Source: JABDMH01 sp965223165 | GTDB taxonomy: Bacteria > Bacteroidota > Bacteroidia > Chitinophagales > Saprospiraceae | Reading direction: 5' to 3' | Length of the DNA: 64,000 nt | NCBI GenBank assembly: GCA_965223165.1 | Contig: CBDCVQ010000005.1 | Coordinates: 21,878 to 85,877 of the forward strand | Shown here: positions 17,316 through 26,907 of the stretch, piece by piece | How positions within the stretch are numbered: position 1 is the first letter of the stretch | Layout: every line of letters begins with the position of its first letter | The notes under the pieces: generated by a model | The model's input: only the letters and a program-made list of their open reading frames with translations | Database searches by the model: none | What the model was told of the DNA's origin: nothing | Program-made: the position numbers and the translations under genes

Positions 17316-19574
17316 TTGGACTATCTAGCGGAGCTGAATGATGTACAGAGGGAGGCCGTCTCCTGCCTGGACGGACCGGTCATGGTCATCGCAGGACCTG
17401 GCTCGGGCAAGACACGAGTACTGACCTATCGGATCGCGCACCTGATCAACTCCGGCATCCCACCCTACCGCATCTTGGCGCTTACCTTTACCAACAAAGC
17501 CGCCAAGGAGATGAAGGAGCGGATCGAGGCGGTAGTCGGACCTTCTGCGCAGGATGTCTGGGCCGGCACCTTCCATTCCATTTTCGCCCGAATCTTGCGG
17601 GTCGAAGCCAACAAGGTCGGCTATCCCTCCAACTTCTCGATCTATGACAGTCAGGATAGTCGCAATATGGTGGGGCGCATCGTCAAAGAGCTTAACCTCG
17701 ACAAAAACAACTACCCGGCTAGTACCGTCTGTGCGCGGATATCGTCGGCCAAAAGCAATCTGATCACACCAAAACTGTACGTGGCTCAGGAAGACCTCAT
17801 GCAGAGTGACCGATACAACAATCGACCCCACTTGCACAACATCTATGCAAAATATGTAGCGCAGTGCAAGCAGGCCGGGGCGATGGACTTCGATGACCTG
17901 CTCTACCGCCTATTTGAGTTGCTGCAAAAGAATCCAGACGATGTCGTAGATAAATATCGAAAGAAGTTTAGCCACCTGCTGGTCGATGAGTTTCAGGACA
18001 CCAACTACCTCCAGTATCAGATCATCAAGAAGCTGGTGAAGTACCCCGGTAGCAAAGAAAACATCTGTATCGTCGGTGATGATGCGCAAAGCATCTATGC
18101 CTTTCGCGGCGCTACCATTGACAACATTCTCAACTTTCAGAAGGAGTTTCCCAAGCTGTCCGTCTTCAAGCTTGAGCAGAATTATCGCTCTACCACGAGC
18201 ATTGTCGAGGCCGCCAATCAAGTCATCCAGCAGAACAGAAAGCAAATCCAAAAGCGGATCTGGACGGATAAACCCGACAACTCCAAAATCAAAGTGATCA
18301 AGACCGTCACGGACAATGAGGAAGGTCGACGCATTGCCGACACCATTGTGGAATACAAAAATCGCTTTCACGTACCCAATGAGGAAATCGCGGTCCTGTA
18401 TCGGACCAATGCCCAGTCACGGGTATTTGAAGAGTATCTCCGTCGCTACAACATCCCCTATAAGGTCTTTGGTGGCCTCTCCTTCTATCAGCGCAAAGAA
18501 GTCAAGGATCTACTGGCTTATCTGCGACTCGCGGTCAATCAGCAGGACGAGGAAGCACTGAGGCGAGTGATCAACTATCCCAAGCGTGGCATCGGCAATA
18601 GCAGTGTCGAGGCTATCAGCGACTACGCACGTGAGCGTGAAATCTCTCTCTGGCAGAGCGTCAAGGAGTGCCCTCTAAAGCCCAGAGCTCGCAAGCTCGT
18701 CGATGGGTTTGCATCGCTCATTGAGGGCTTTGCCGAGCGGGCTTCCAACGCCACAAGCGCCTTTGAGGCAGCCAGCTATATCGCCCATGCTACCCGCATC
18801 ATCGATACCCTGCGGGCCGACAATTCGCTGGAAGGGATCGGCCGATTGGAAAATCTGACCGCCCTGCTTGATGGCATCAAAGAATTTAGCGACGACGACG
18901 AGGTCGATGACCAACGGCTGACCGAGGACAAGTCGCTGGCTACCTACCTCCAAAACATAGCGCTGGTGACCGACCTGGATGAAAACGACAACAATCGCGA
19001 CTATGTCACCCTGATGTCTGTACATTCAGCCAAGGGACTGGAATTTGATGCCGTCTTTGCGGTGGGACTCGAAGAGAAGATATTCCCGTCTGCACAGGCG
19101 CTCGATACCGAGGACGGCATAGATGAAGAACGGCGGCTGTTTTTTGTGGCCATCACCCGGGCGCGAAAATTCCTCACATTGAGTTTTGCCGGCGCGAGAT
19201 ACCGCTACGGCAAGATCGTGCAAAACAAGCCCAGCCGCTTTCTAAATGAGATCGCACCCGAGCTACTGGATGGAACCGTGCGACGGCCGGTCGCACCCAC
19301 AGTCGAGGGTCAACGGGCCAAAATTCAAGGCAACTTTGCCCCGAGAGCTACCCGTGCCAAGACCGCCGTGGCGGTGCCCAAAAACTTCGTAGCAGCCGCT
19401 CCCCACGAGATCAACGCAGGAATGAAGGTGAAGCACCTAAAGTTTGGCAAGGGTAAAGTGCTAAGCATCGACGGATACAATGATGCCAAGGTGGCCACGA
19501 TCTTTTTCCAAGGTATTCACAATCCGCGCCGACGAATCATGCTGAAATTTGCCAAGCTGCAAATTATAGACTGA
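17316..19574 (+). CDS. pcrA: UvrD/PcrA-type DNA helicase
   Basis: This 752-residue superfamily 1A 3'-5' helicase for repair and replication restart begins at TTG (MDYLAELNDVQREAV), the N-terminus conserved in the family. All core motifs are intact: AGPGSGKTRVLTYR (Walker A), LVDEFQDTNYLQ (Walker B), GDDAQSIYAFRGA, LEQNYRST, TLMSVHSAKGLEFD and FFVAITRARK. The C-terminal MKVKHLKFGKGKVLSIDG is the Tudor-like module that binds RNA polymerase in PcrA/UvrD. The length is normal. It ends 4 bp before queG, with which it is probably co-transcribed. Confidence 0.95.
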   Translation: MDYLAELNDVQREAVSCLDGPVMVIAGPGSGKTRVLTYRIAHLINSGIPPYRILALTFTNKAAKEMKERIEAVVGPSAQDVWAGTFHSIFARILRVEANKVGYPSNFSIYDSQDSRNMVGRIVKELNLDKNNYPASTVCARISSAKSNLITPKLYVAQEDLMQSDRYNNRPHLHNIYAKYVAQCKQAGAMDFDDLLYRLFELLQKNPDDVVDKYRKKFSHLLVDEFQDTNYLQYQIIKKLVKYPGSKENICIVGDDAQSIYAFRGATIDNILNFQKEFPKLSVFKLEQNYRSTTSIVEAANQVIQQNRKQIQKRIWTDKPDNSKIKVIKTVTDNEEGRRIADTIVEYKNRFHVPNEEIAVLYRTNAQSRVFEEYLRRYNIPYKVFGGLSFYQRKEVKDLLAYLRLAVNQQDEEALRRVINYPKRGIGNSSVEAISDYAREREISLWQSVKECPLKPRARKLVDGFASLIEGFAERASNATSAFEAASYIAHATRIIDTLRADNSLEGIGRLENLTALLDGIKEFSDDDEVDDQRLTEDKSLATYLQNIALVTDLDENDNNRDYVTLMSVHSAKGLEFDAVFAVGLEEKIFPSAQALDTEDGIDEERRLFFVAITRARKFLTLSFAGARYRYGKIVQNKPSRFLNEIAPELLDGTVRRPVAPTVEGQRAKIQGNFAPRATRAKTAVAVPKNFVAAAPHEINAGMKVKHLKFGKGKVLSIDGYNDAKVATIFFQGIHNPRRRIMLKFAKLQIID

Positions 19575-19578
19575 CGTC

Positions 19579-20526
19579 GTGGCCGACGCAGCCAAGCATA
19601 CGGAGATGATCCGAGTGGCCGCACGCGATCACGGATTCAGCCACGTAGGTTTTTCAAAAGCCCAGCGCCTGGACGAGGCTGCTCGGCGCCTGGAAGATTG
19701 GCTCAAGGCCGGATACCATGGCGCGATGGGCTATATGGCCAATCACTTCGAAAAGAGAGTGGACCCCACCCAGCTAGTGCCCGGCGCCAAGTCCGTGATC
19801 ACCCTCCTCTGCAATTACCACAGCGCAGAGCGGCAGACCGATCCCGAGGCACCCAAGATCGCCAGCTATGCCTTGGGAGAGGATTACCACTTTGTGATCA
19901 AGCGCAAACTCCGGGCCTTGATGACCACCTTGGAGGAGCAGATTGGAGCGGTGCAAGGTCGTTGCTTTGTCGATTCCGCACCGGTCATGGAGCGCGAGTG
20001 GGCCCAGCGGAGTGGCGTAGGATGGATTGGCAAAAACACGTTGCTCATCCACCCTCAAGCTGGATCATACTTCTTTTTGGCTGAAATCATCTCCGACCTG
20101 GAGGTGGTGCCCGACCATCCCATACGCGACCATTGTGGTACCTGCACCCGATGCATAGACGCCTGTCCTACCGATGCGATTTCGCCCGCAGGGTACATCC
20201 TCGACGGCAGCAAATGCATCTCCTATCTCACCATCGAACTCAAGGACAACATACCATCCGAGTTCGCTGGTCAAATGGATAACTGGATGTTTGGTTGTGA
20301 CATCTGTCAGGAAGTCTGCCCCTGGAATCGCTTTGCCACGCCCCATCAAGAGACCGCCTTCGAGCCCAGCGCCGAACTGCTAGATATGTCGGCCCGCGAA
20401 TGGCATGAGATCACGGAGGATGTGTTTCGACGGATCTTCAAGAAGTCTGCCGTAAAGCGCACCAAGTTTAAGGGCCTCAAACGCAACCTAGCCTTTCTCA
20501 AAACCGCAGGCCAAAGCAATGCCTAG
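19579..20526 (+). CDS. queG: Epoxyqueuosine reductase
   Basis: The 315-residue enzyme uses cobalamin and two [4Fe-4S] clusters to reduce epoxyqueuosine to queuosine in tRNA, the last step of the pathway begun by queE at 6354. The start is GTG at 19579. The cluster motifs are CGTCTRCIDACPTDAI (about residue 178) and CDICQEVCPWNRF (about 235), with a further cysteine in KCISYLTIE; the cobalamin-binding core lies in the N-terminal half (VDSAPVMEREWAQRSGVGW). The stop codon shares a CTAG palindrome with the stop of the convergent DUF4197 gene. Confidence 0.94.
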   Translation: MADAAKHTEMIRVAARDHGFSHVGFSKAQRLDEAARRLEDWLKAGYHGAMGYMANHFEKRVDPTQLVPGAKSVITLLCNYHSAERQTDPEAPKIASYALGEDYHFVIKRKLRALMTTLEEQIGAVQGRCFVDSAPVMEREWAQRSGVGWIGKNTLLIHPQAGSYFFLAEIISDLEVVPDHPIRDHCGTCTRCIDACPTDAISPAGYILDGSKCISYLTIELKDNIPSEFAGQMDNWMFGCDICQEVCPWNRFATPHQETAFEPSAELLDMSAREWHEITEDVFRRIFKKSAVKRTKFKGLKRNLAFLKTAGQSNA

Positions 20527-21230
20527 CTCGGACGATCCTGCTTGGCAAACACCCGCTTGAGAAGATCCGTCACCCGCTTGGCCGGATCCTGCCGGATGGC
20601 CAGCTCCTCCTTTGCTACCATCGAAAAAAGGCCACCCAGCGCCTCGTGAGTGACATAGTCGTCCAGACGGGGATTGACTTCCTCTACCAAGGGAATCTTG
20701 TTGTACGCAGTCACTGCCTTTTCCCAGTACTCTATCGCATTAAACTTGTCGAGTGAGGTGACGATCTCGGGTTGAAAGGCCTCATACAAAGGATCATAAG
20801 TGGCCCCTTTTAAAAATTGTGTCGCGGCATTCTTCTCTCCCATCAGGATATTCATCGCGTCGTCAAAGGTGATGCCCTTGATGGCATCGACAAAGATAGG
20901 CTTGGCCTGCTTCGCCGCGTCTTCGGCTGCACGATTCAATTTTTGCACGATGACTTCCTCCACGTCTGAAAACCCCGGTATGAACTTGAGCTTGTCGGTC
21001 ACCTTGCGTGCCTCTTCGGGCAGGAGAATCTTGTAGGTGCTCTGGTAGTATCCATCCTTCTGAGAAAGAAGGTCCGAACCCTTGGATATCCCAATCGTAA
21101 GTGCCTCCTTTAGACCGGCAGACACCTCCGCCAAAGAAGGCTCTCCCAGCACCGACTTTTGCACTTCCTGCAGTACGTCGCATGAGGACAACATCAAAAC
21201 AGCAATCAGGAGTGGTGTACGATACAACAT
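20523..21230 (-). CDS. DUF4197 lipoprotein
   Basis: The 235-residue product starts with a lipoprotein signal (LLIAVLMLSSC, lipobox cysteine at residue 17) and continues as an all-helical domain. The stretch GLKEALTIGISKGSDLLSQ near residue 40, the VIVQKLNRAAEDAA helix and GITFDDAMNILMGEKNAAT are the conserved core of DUF4197. The protein is probably anchored on the periplasmic side of a membrane; the function is unknown. It is monocistronic and converges on queG with overlapping stop codons, leaving no room for a terminator between them. Confidence 0.85.
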   Translation of the reverse strand: MLYRTPLLIAVLMLSSCDVLQEVQKSVLGEPSLAEVSAGLKEALTIGISKGSDLLSQKDGYYQSTYKILLPEEARKVTDKLKFIPGFSDVEEVIVQKLNRAAEDAAKQAKPIFVDAIKGITFDDAMNILMGEKNAATQFLKGATYDPLYEAFQPEIVTSLDKFNAIEYWEKAVTAYNKIPLVEEVNPRLDDYVTHEALGGLFSMVAKEELAIRQDPAKRVTDLLKRVFAKQDRPS

Positions 21231-21299
21231 AATCGTCTTGTTTTTAGAGAAGAACGTTCTTTGGAGGGACGACTAAGTTATGAAAAACATAAATCGGAG

Positions 21300-21650
21300 C
21301 TAGCCCCGCACTTCCACCATCGCATGATCCACCAGCCCACCCAGCAATGGGTGTTTTTTGCGGATCACCACGGTATAGCGGGCAGCGTCATCCAATTGAT
21401 TCTTGAGTCGATCCAGAATACTGTCTGCGACCGACTCAATCAAGCGACGCGGCTTGGACATCTCGTCCTGACAGATCGAGTAGATATCCTCGTAGTTTAG
21501 CGTGTTTTCCAGCTGATCCTCCATGCTTCCGGTCGGCCACGACTTCTCCGCGATGATGTCAATCTCATAGTTGTTGCCCACGGACTGTTCCTCTGCATAA
21601 TAGCCGTGAAAGCTGTGAAACTGCATACCCTTTAAGGCGATAATGTTCAT
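21300..21650 (-). CDS. folB: Dihydroneopterin aldolase
   Basis: Starting at the ATG at 21650 (MNIIALKGMQFHSFHGYY), the protein has 116 residues, the normal FolB length; the longer frame to 21737 overlaps the divergent gene and is not needed. Family features are the FHGYYAEEQSVGNNYEIDI strand, TLNYEDIYSI, LIESVADSILDRL with the catalytic-site glutamate, and VVIRKKHPLLGGLVDHAMVEV with the active-site lysine. It makes 6-hydroxymethyl-dihydropterin for folate. It is divergently transcribed from the acyl-CoA dehydrogenase gene. Confidence 0.9.
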   Translation of the reverse strand: MNIIALKGMQFHSFHGYYAEEQSVGNNYEIDIIAEKSWPTGSMEDQLENTLNYEDIYSICQDEMSKPRRLIESVADSILDRLKNQLDDAARYTVVIRKKHPLLGGLVDHAMVEVRG

Positions 21651-21723
21651 GGCTCCGGATTCGTGATTAGGGTAGGTAATCGGCGGTTTAATAATATTTT
21701 TGTGCCGTAAAAAAAGGACTAAT

Positions 21724-22911
21724 ATGTCAGGCGTCAAAATAGATCGATACCAAGCGCACGATTATTATCTGGTCGATGAGTTGCTTACGGACGAGCACCG
21801 GTTGGCCCGTGAGGCAGTGCGCGACTGGGTCAGGCAGTCTGTGACACCGATCATCGAGTCGTACACGGAAAAGGCCGAGTGCCCCACCCACCTGTTTGGT
21901 GAGCTGGCGGAGATCGGTGCTTTCGGTCCTAGCCTGCCCGAAGAGTATGGAGGCGGAGGCATGGACGAGATCGCCTATGGTGTGATCATGCAGGAGTTGG
22001 AGCGAGGAGATTCCGGCGTCCGCTCGATGGCCTCTGTGCAGGGATCGCTGGTGATGTACCCCATCTTTAAGTATGGTTCTGAGGAACAGCGGCGCAAGTA
22101 CTTGCCCAAACTTGGATCGGGGGAGTTTATCGGTTGCTTCGGACTGACGGAACCCAACCATGGATCCGATCCCGGCAGCATGGAGACCCATATCGTGGAT
22201 GATGGTGACGCCTACGTTCTCAATGGAGCCAAAATGTGGATCACCAACTCACCGGTGGCGGATATCGCTGTGGTGTGGGCGAAAAATGAGGCGGGCAGGG
22301 TCCGGGGCATGATTGTAGAAAAGGATACCCCCGGATTCAGCGCTCCCGAGATCCACGGCAAGTGGTCGTTGCGTGCGTCCATCACGGGTGAGCTGGTCTT
22401 TGAAGATGTACGGGTGCCCAAGGCCAACGTTTTTCCCGAGATCGAAGGCCTGAAGGGTCCATTGTCTTGCCTGTCCAAGGCCCGGTACGGCATCGCCTGG
22501 GGAGCCGTGGGGGCAGCGTTGGACTGCTATGATGCCGCTCTGCGCTATGCGCAGGAACGCAGTCAATTTGGCAAGCCTCTGGCGGGATTTCAACTGACCC
22601 AGAAGAAGCTGGCGGAGATGATCACAGAGATTACCAAGGCCCAGCTCTTGGCTTGGCGGCTGGGTACCCTGGCCAACGAGGGCAGAGCGACACCTGCCCA
22701 GATATCGATGGCCAAGCGCAACAATGTGTTGATGGCGTTGGAGGTAGCCCGGGAGTCGCGACAGATCTTTGGCGGTATGGGGATCACCAGCGAATATCCG
22801 ATCATGCGGCACATGATGAATCTGGAGACGGTGCTCACGTACGAAGGGACACACGATATTCATCTGCTCATCACCGGCCACGATGTGACGGGCATAGCCG
22901 CTTTCAAATAG
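21724..22911 (+). CDS. gcdH: Glutaryl-CoA dehydrogenase-like acyl-CoA dehydrogenase
   Basis: From the ATG at 21724 the protein has 395 residues. It follows glutaryl-CoA dehydrogenase closely: VRSMASVQGSLVMYPI carries the substrate-binding arginine region, CFGLTEPNHGSDPGSMET and WITNSPVADIAVVWA form the FAD face, and LTYEGTHDIHLLITG contains the catalytic glutamate. The reaction would be oxidative decarboxylation of glutaryl-CoA to crotonyl-CoA in lysine/tryptophan breakdown. No other gene of that pathway is adjacent, so the substrate is inferred from motif similarity. An upstream in-frame ATG at 21700 is possible. Confidence 0.88.
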   Translation: MSGVKIDRYQAHDYYLVDELLTDEHRLAREAVRDWVRQSVTPIIESYTEKAECPTHLFGELAEIGAFGPSLPEEYGGGGMDEIAYGVIMQELERGDSGVRSMASVQGSLVMYPIFKYGSEEQRRKYLPKLGSGEFIGCFGLTEPNHGSDPGSMETHIVDDGDAYVLNGAKMWITNSPVADIAVVWAKNEAGRVRGMIVEKDTPGFSAPEIHGKWSLRASITGELVFEDVRVPKANVFPEIEGLKGPLSCLSKARYGIAWGAVGAALDCYDAALRYAQERSQFGKPLAGFQLTQKKLAEMITEITKAQLLAWRLGTLANEGRATPAQISMAKRNNVLMALEVARESRQIFGGMGITSEYPIMRHMMNLETVLTYEGTHDIHLLITGHDVTGIAAFK

Positions 22912-22914
22912 ACA

Positions 22915-23046
22915 TCACTGACGGCGCCCGGCCTCGTCGGGCAGAGCGTCGGAAAATATCAACTCCGGAGCAGGATGCGACCGAAGCAAGGCATCGTCTT
23001 CAGGATACCCGTTTGAGTAGAGCTCGTTGTAGATAGCAGGAATCAT
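22915..23046 (-). pseudogene. Possible small ORF or gene remnant, 43 residues
   Basis: On the minus strand an ATG at 23046 opens a 43-residue frame (MIPAIYNELYSNGYPEDDAL...) ending at TGA. The frame stays open only about nine codons further upstream. Its composition is protein-like, unlike random shadow frames, and it begins mid-domain in style, so it may be the C-terminal relic of a lost gene. I recognise no family. The 255-bp gap holds nothing else I can support. Confidence 0.25.
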
Positions 23047-23166
23047 GCGAGGAAGTGGAGCCCGCGCATTGGACTAGCCTACACCCGCTCTGGTCGAATA
23101 AACGTTAATTTCCTATTAATTCGTTTTCATGAGAAATCGATTTTTTATACATTCTGCGGTCGGTAT

Positions 23167-24633
23167 ATGCTGGAGAGGTCGAGAGTCATAGGGTTGATTG
23201 TCTGCATGTTGTGGGCATCCTTGGTATGGTCGCAGGAGCGCCTGTCCGTGCACGAAGGTCCCATACCTACCTTTTCCAATCCCTCCTTTGAAGATATTGC
23301 TCGCGCCAGTTTGCCGCCCCGAGGCTGGATTGATTGTGGATTTCCCAACGAGTCTGCCCCCGATGTGCAGCCCTCGGGCGCTTGGGAGGTGTATCGCCCG
23401 GCATATCATGGCAATACCTATCTGGGCATGGTCACCCGCGAAAATGACACCTGGGAGTCAGTCGGTCAGCGACTATCGGCTCCACTGTTGAAAGACCAGT
23501 GCTATCGCTTTAGTATCTACCTGTGCATGTCCAGCGAATATTGGAGCCAGGTCGTGCCAGATTCGATCAAGTCTAGAGAGATAGAGGATATCAGTACCCT
23601 GCCCGAGAAAAATTTTGATCAGGCGATCAAATTGCGAATCTGGGGAGGCGATGGATACTGCGACAAAAAGGAGTTGCTGGCCGAGAGTCAGACCGTCAAA
23701 AACACTTTCTGGGAGAAGTATTCCTTCAAGCTGGAGCCCAAGAGAGACATCACTCACCTCGTGCTCGAAGCCTTCTACAAGACGCCCACCCTCTTTCCTT
23801 ATAACGGCAACCTCCTGCTGGATCACGCCTCTGTCTTTACCCCGATACCTTGCGACGAGGACGAACGCATCGTGATGGCGCCGGCGGTCCGATTACTCCA
23901 GCCGATCGAGAAGGTCAATCCCCGAGAAAACCGGGTCAAAGTCAATGCGGTGATACGAAATATTGAATCCAAAGACCAGATCACATTCACGGTCAATAAC
24001 AGTAGGATTCGCGTGTTTGACTTTGATCGAGCTGCCGAAAGCTTTACCACGGTCTTGGTGCTCAAGGAGGGCAAGAATAGTATTCATCTGCATGCGGAAA
24101 ACGAAGCCGGCAGTGCGGAGGATGAAACCAGTGTCTACATCGTCGAGCAGAGTCGCCCCGCCGATGTGGCTACCACTCCGCCACCTGCACCGACACGTGG
24201 TCCCGCAGAACCGCCGGCAAGAAGGGATTTTCAAATCCTGAAGGATCTAAACGATCGCCAAGTCAAGACGGGAGAAATCATCCGGGTAGATCGCTTGTAC
24301 TTTGCCGCCGACAGCTCGAGAATCGAGGAGGATTCTAGCTATTTGGTGCTGGATGAGGTCTACCGCTTTCTGGATGAAAATCCCAACGTGATCATCGAGG
24401 TGGGCGGCCACACTAGCGGCGGTCGATCTGGCAAGAAGATTAATCTCAAATTTAGCGACGATCTATCCAGAGCAAGGGCGAGGACCGTTGCCTCTTACCT
24501 GGTGCAGAAGGGAATCCTACCGCATCGTATCCAATACAAGGGATACGGACCCCGGCAGCCGGTGGCCAGCAACAATACAGCTGCCGGCCGAAAGCAAAAC
24601 CAACGTGTCGAAATAAAGATTCTCAGTACGTAG
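23167..24633 (+). CDS. OmpA-family protein with carbohydrate-binding-like N-terminus
   Basis: This 488-residue secreted protein has a signal peptide (VIGLIVCMLWASLVWSQ). Residues 35-225 (NPSFEDIA...GWIDCGF...LLLDHASVFTPI) look like the galactose-binding-like jelly-roll domain often found with OmpA in Bacteroidota. An Ig-like segment (about 240-320, VNAVIRNIESKDQITFTVN), a proline-rich linker (TTPPPAPTRGPAEPPARR) and a C-terminal OmpA peptidoglycan-binding domain (IIEVGGHTSG...LSRARARTVASYLVQKGI...GYGPRQPVASN) follow. It probably links the outer membrane or surface to the wall. The gene is alone and converges on aroA, 2 bp away. Confidence 0.85.
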   Translation: MLERSRVIGLIVCMLWASLVWSQERLSVHEGPIPTFSNPSFEDIARASLPPRGWIDCGFPNESAPDVQPSGAWEVYRPAYHGNTYLGMVTRENDTWESVGQRLSAPLLKDQCYRFSIYLCMSSEYWSQVVPDSIKSREIEDISTLPEKNFDQAIKLRIWGGDGYCDKKELLAESQTVKNTFWEKYSFKLEPKRDITHLVLEAFYKTPTLFPYNGNLLLDHASVFTPIPCDEDERIVMAPAVRLLQPIEKVNPRENRVKVNAVIRNIESKDQITFTVNNSRIRVFDFDRAAESFTTVLVLKEGKNSIHLHAENEAGSAEDETSVYIVEQSRPADVATTPPPAPTRGPAEPPARRDFQILKDLNDRQVKTGEIIRVDRLYFAADSSRIEEDSSYLVLDEVYRFLDENPNVIIEVGGHTSGGRSGKKINLKFSDDLSRARARTVASYLVQKGILPHRIQYKGYGPRQPVASNNTAAGRKQNQRVEIKILST

Positions 24634-24635
24634 GA

Positions 24636-25889
24636 TCAATCGATCAACTCCACCGTCCAACCCAGATCGGTCAAGTCCCGCCAAAATCCCGTATACGATT
24701 TTTCCACGACGCGAGGATCCTCCATTTGAATGGTGCCCAGCATACTGAGTGGGGCAAAAGCCATCGCCATCCGATGATCATGATAGGTCGCAAATCGCGG
24801 CGGCGCTTCCCACGATGCTTGCCCCTCCACGAGATACTGTTGCTGGCCAGACTTGCTCGCAAATCTGGGGGGTACCTTGGCAAAGCTCACTCCCACCTTG
24901 GCCAGCTCGTCCTTGAGGGCCTGGATGCGATCCGTCTCTTTGATCGACAAGGTCTGAAGACCGGTGAATAGCGCCGGGATATTTAGACCGGCGGCCACCA
25001 CAGCGATGGTCTGGGCAATGTCCGGGCACAGGAGGTAGTCGTGGTCCAGCACCTGCACCCTTGGGGAGCCCTTGGTCAATCGCAGGTCCCCGTTTTCCCA
25101 GGTAGAGGTCACTCCCAACCGGTCAAACAGATCCATGGTGATCGCATCCCCCTGCATACTATCTTGATGCAGACCTTGTAGCCTCAGGTCGAGTGCATCC
25201 GACAGAGCCGCGTTGGCGTAGTGATAAGACGCAGCAGACCAGTCAGATTCAACCGTGTAGGGTCTCGCCTGGTATGCCTGAGGTCCCACAAAGATCTCTT
25301 GCCCTTCGAAGGTGTACGCTATCCCAAAGTAAGACATCATGGTCAGCGTCATCTGGAGGTAGGAGCGGGAGACCAGATCCCCTTCCAAAGTGATATGCAG
25401 TCCCCGCGGCAGCGACGGCGCAATCATCAGCAATGCCGAGATGAACTGGCTACTGATGTGGGCTGGAATCCGTATATGGCTAGTGGCTCCCAGATCCCCC
25501 GGCTCCCCGATACGCAAGGGAGGATAGCCAGACTCAGCCGTATAACTGATGTTGGCACCCAGCGCATTAAGCGCTTCCACCAGGGCACCGATCGGTCGCT
25601 TCTGCATGCGCTCCGACCCGGTCAGGATCTTTTCTCCAGGCTGAATGGCGAGATAGGCGGTCAAGAACCTAAACGTGGTACCCGCCGGCCCCACGTCTAA
25701 GGTATAAGACGGGGAGTCTATCAGCTCCTTCATCGCGACAGAGTCATCGGAGCTGGAGAGATTTTGGATGGCAAAGGAGTCATCGCACAGTGCTCGGATC
25801 ATCAGCGCCCGATTACTAATGCTCTTCGAGCCGTCCAGTTTGACGATGCCTCTTAATGCTCGGTTGGCCTTGCTTACTTGAAAAATCAT
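24636..25889 (-). CDS. aroA: 3-phosphoshikimate 1-carboxyvinyltransferase (EPSP synthase)
   Basis: This 417-residue shikimate-pathway enzyme joins shikimate 3-phosphate and phosphoenolpyruvate to give EPSP. It shows LDGSKSISNRALMIRAL at the start, the PEP-site loop VGPAGTTFRFLTAYL near residue 80, the SKETDRIQALKDEL-type motif near 310 and YHDHRMAMAFAPL near 377. The length is slightly short, as is usual in Bacteroidota. It is followed in the region by phoH and the shikimate gene aroB on the other strand. An ATG at 25889 is the start, 28 bp after the phoH stop. Confidence 0.94.
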   Translation of the reverse strand: MIFQVSKANRALRGIVKLDGSKSISNRALMIRALCDDSFAIQNLSSSDDSVAMKELIDSPSYTLDVGPAGTTFRFLTAYLAIQPGEKILTGSERMQKRPIGALVEALNALGANISYTAESGYPPLRIGEPGDLGATSHIRIPAHISSQFISALLMIAPSLPRGLHITLEGDLVSRSYLQMTLTMMSYFGIAYTFEGQEIFVGPQAYQARPYTVESDWSAASYHYANAALSDALDLRLQGLHQDSMQGDAITMDLFDRLGVTSTWENGDLRLTKGSPRVQVLDHDYLLCPDIAQTIAVVAAGLNIPALFTGLQTLSIKETDRIQALKDELAKVGVSFAKVPPRFASKSGQQQYLVEGQASWEAPPRFATYHDHRMAMAFAPLSMLGTIQMEDPRVVEKSYTGFWRDLTDLGWTVELID

Positions 25890-25917
25890 GATGGTTCAAC
25901 AAAATGATGGAAAGTGA

Positions 25918-26907
25918 TCACTCCTCCTCCCTGGCCTTGCGATCTTCGTCATAGGCATGGATGATCTCGCGGACCAGCCGGTGGCGTACCACGTCCTGCT
26001 TGTTGAGGTAGATCGTGGAGATGCCCCGTAGATGCCCGATGATGTTGATCGTGTGCTTGAGCCCGGAGCGCTGACTGCTAGGCAGGTCGATCTGCGATAG
26101 GTCGCCGGTGATGATACACTTCGCCGAGGGACCCAACCTGGTCAGAAACATCTTGAGCTGGGTCGTGGTAGTGTTTTGCGCTTCATCGAGGATGATAAAA
26201 GCATTGTCCAAGGTCCTGCCCCGCATGAAGGCCAAGGGCGCCACCTCGATCGTCCGGTTGGTCATAAAGTGGCTCAGCTTGTCGGCCTGGATCATATCAT
26301 CCAGCGCGTCATAGAGGGGACGCAGGTATGGATCAATCTTCTCTTTGAGGTCACCCGGGAGAAAACCCAGACTTTCACCGGCCTCGACTGCCGGACGGGT
26401 CAGAATGATCTTACGGACCAGTCGATTCTTGAGTGCACGAACCGCCAAGGCCACCGCCGTATAGGTCTTGCCCGTACCGGCAGGACCGATCGCAAAGAGG
26501 ATGTCGTTGTGCTCCACCGATTCGACCATGCGTCGCTGGTTGTAGGTACGGGCCTTGATGGCCTTGCCACTTCGGCCATGCACGATCACCGTCTGATCCG
26601 TGAAGAGCACTTCCGGAGGGGTCTCGCCGCCATTGAGGATCTCCAGCGCCATCTGGGTGGTCAGCTCTCGTTTATCACGGAGCAGCCGCATCATCAGTTC
26701 AAGCTTGGACTTGGCCTTCTGGGTTTGCTTTTTGTCGCCCACCAGTCGCATCTGGCTACCTCGCGACGTGATTTGAAGCCCTGGAAAGGCTTCTTTGAAT
26801 AGATTCAGTCGGACATTGTTTTCTCCGTACAAGGCGAGCGGCTCTACGTCTTCGATGCTTAGTACGATTTCACTCGCTTGCTTATGGTTCTTTTGTCTTG
26901 CGATAAT
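25918..26907 (-). CDS. phoH: PhoH-family ATPase with non-standard start
   Basis: The P-loop ATPase core is intact: IGPAGTGKTYTAVALAV (Walker A), FIILDEAQNTTTTQLKMFL (Walker B) and ITGDLSQIDLP. The N-terminal region LYGENNVRLNLFKEAFPGLQITSRG is typical of PhoH proteins. The first standard initiation codon is TTG at 26832, but the frame stays open to a TAG at about 26920 and encodes SEIVLSIEDVEPLAL upstream, which looks like the homologous family N-terminus. No ATG or GTG exists in that extension, so I give the end at an ATT codon (26907) with reservation. PhoH is linked to phosphate stress and RNA metabolism; the role is not shown here. Confidence 0.8.
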   Translation of the reverse strand: MIARQKNHKQASEIVLSIEDVEPLALYGENNVRLNLFKEAFPGLQITSRGSQMRLVGDKKQTQKAKSKLELMMRLLRDKRELTTQMALEILNGGETPPEVLFTDQTVIVHGRSGKAIKARTYNQRRMVESVEHNDILFAIGPAGTGKTYTAVALAVRALKNRLVRKIILTRPAVEAGESLGFLPGDLKEKIDPYLRPLYDALDDMIQADKLSHFMTNRTIEVAPLAFMRGRTLDNAFIILDEAQNTTTTQLKMFLTRLGPSAKCIITGDLSQIDLPSSQRSGLKHTINIIGHLRGISTIYLNKQDVVRHRLVREIIHAYDEDRKAREEE

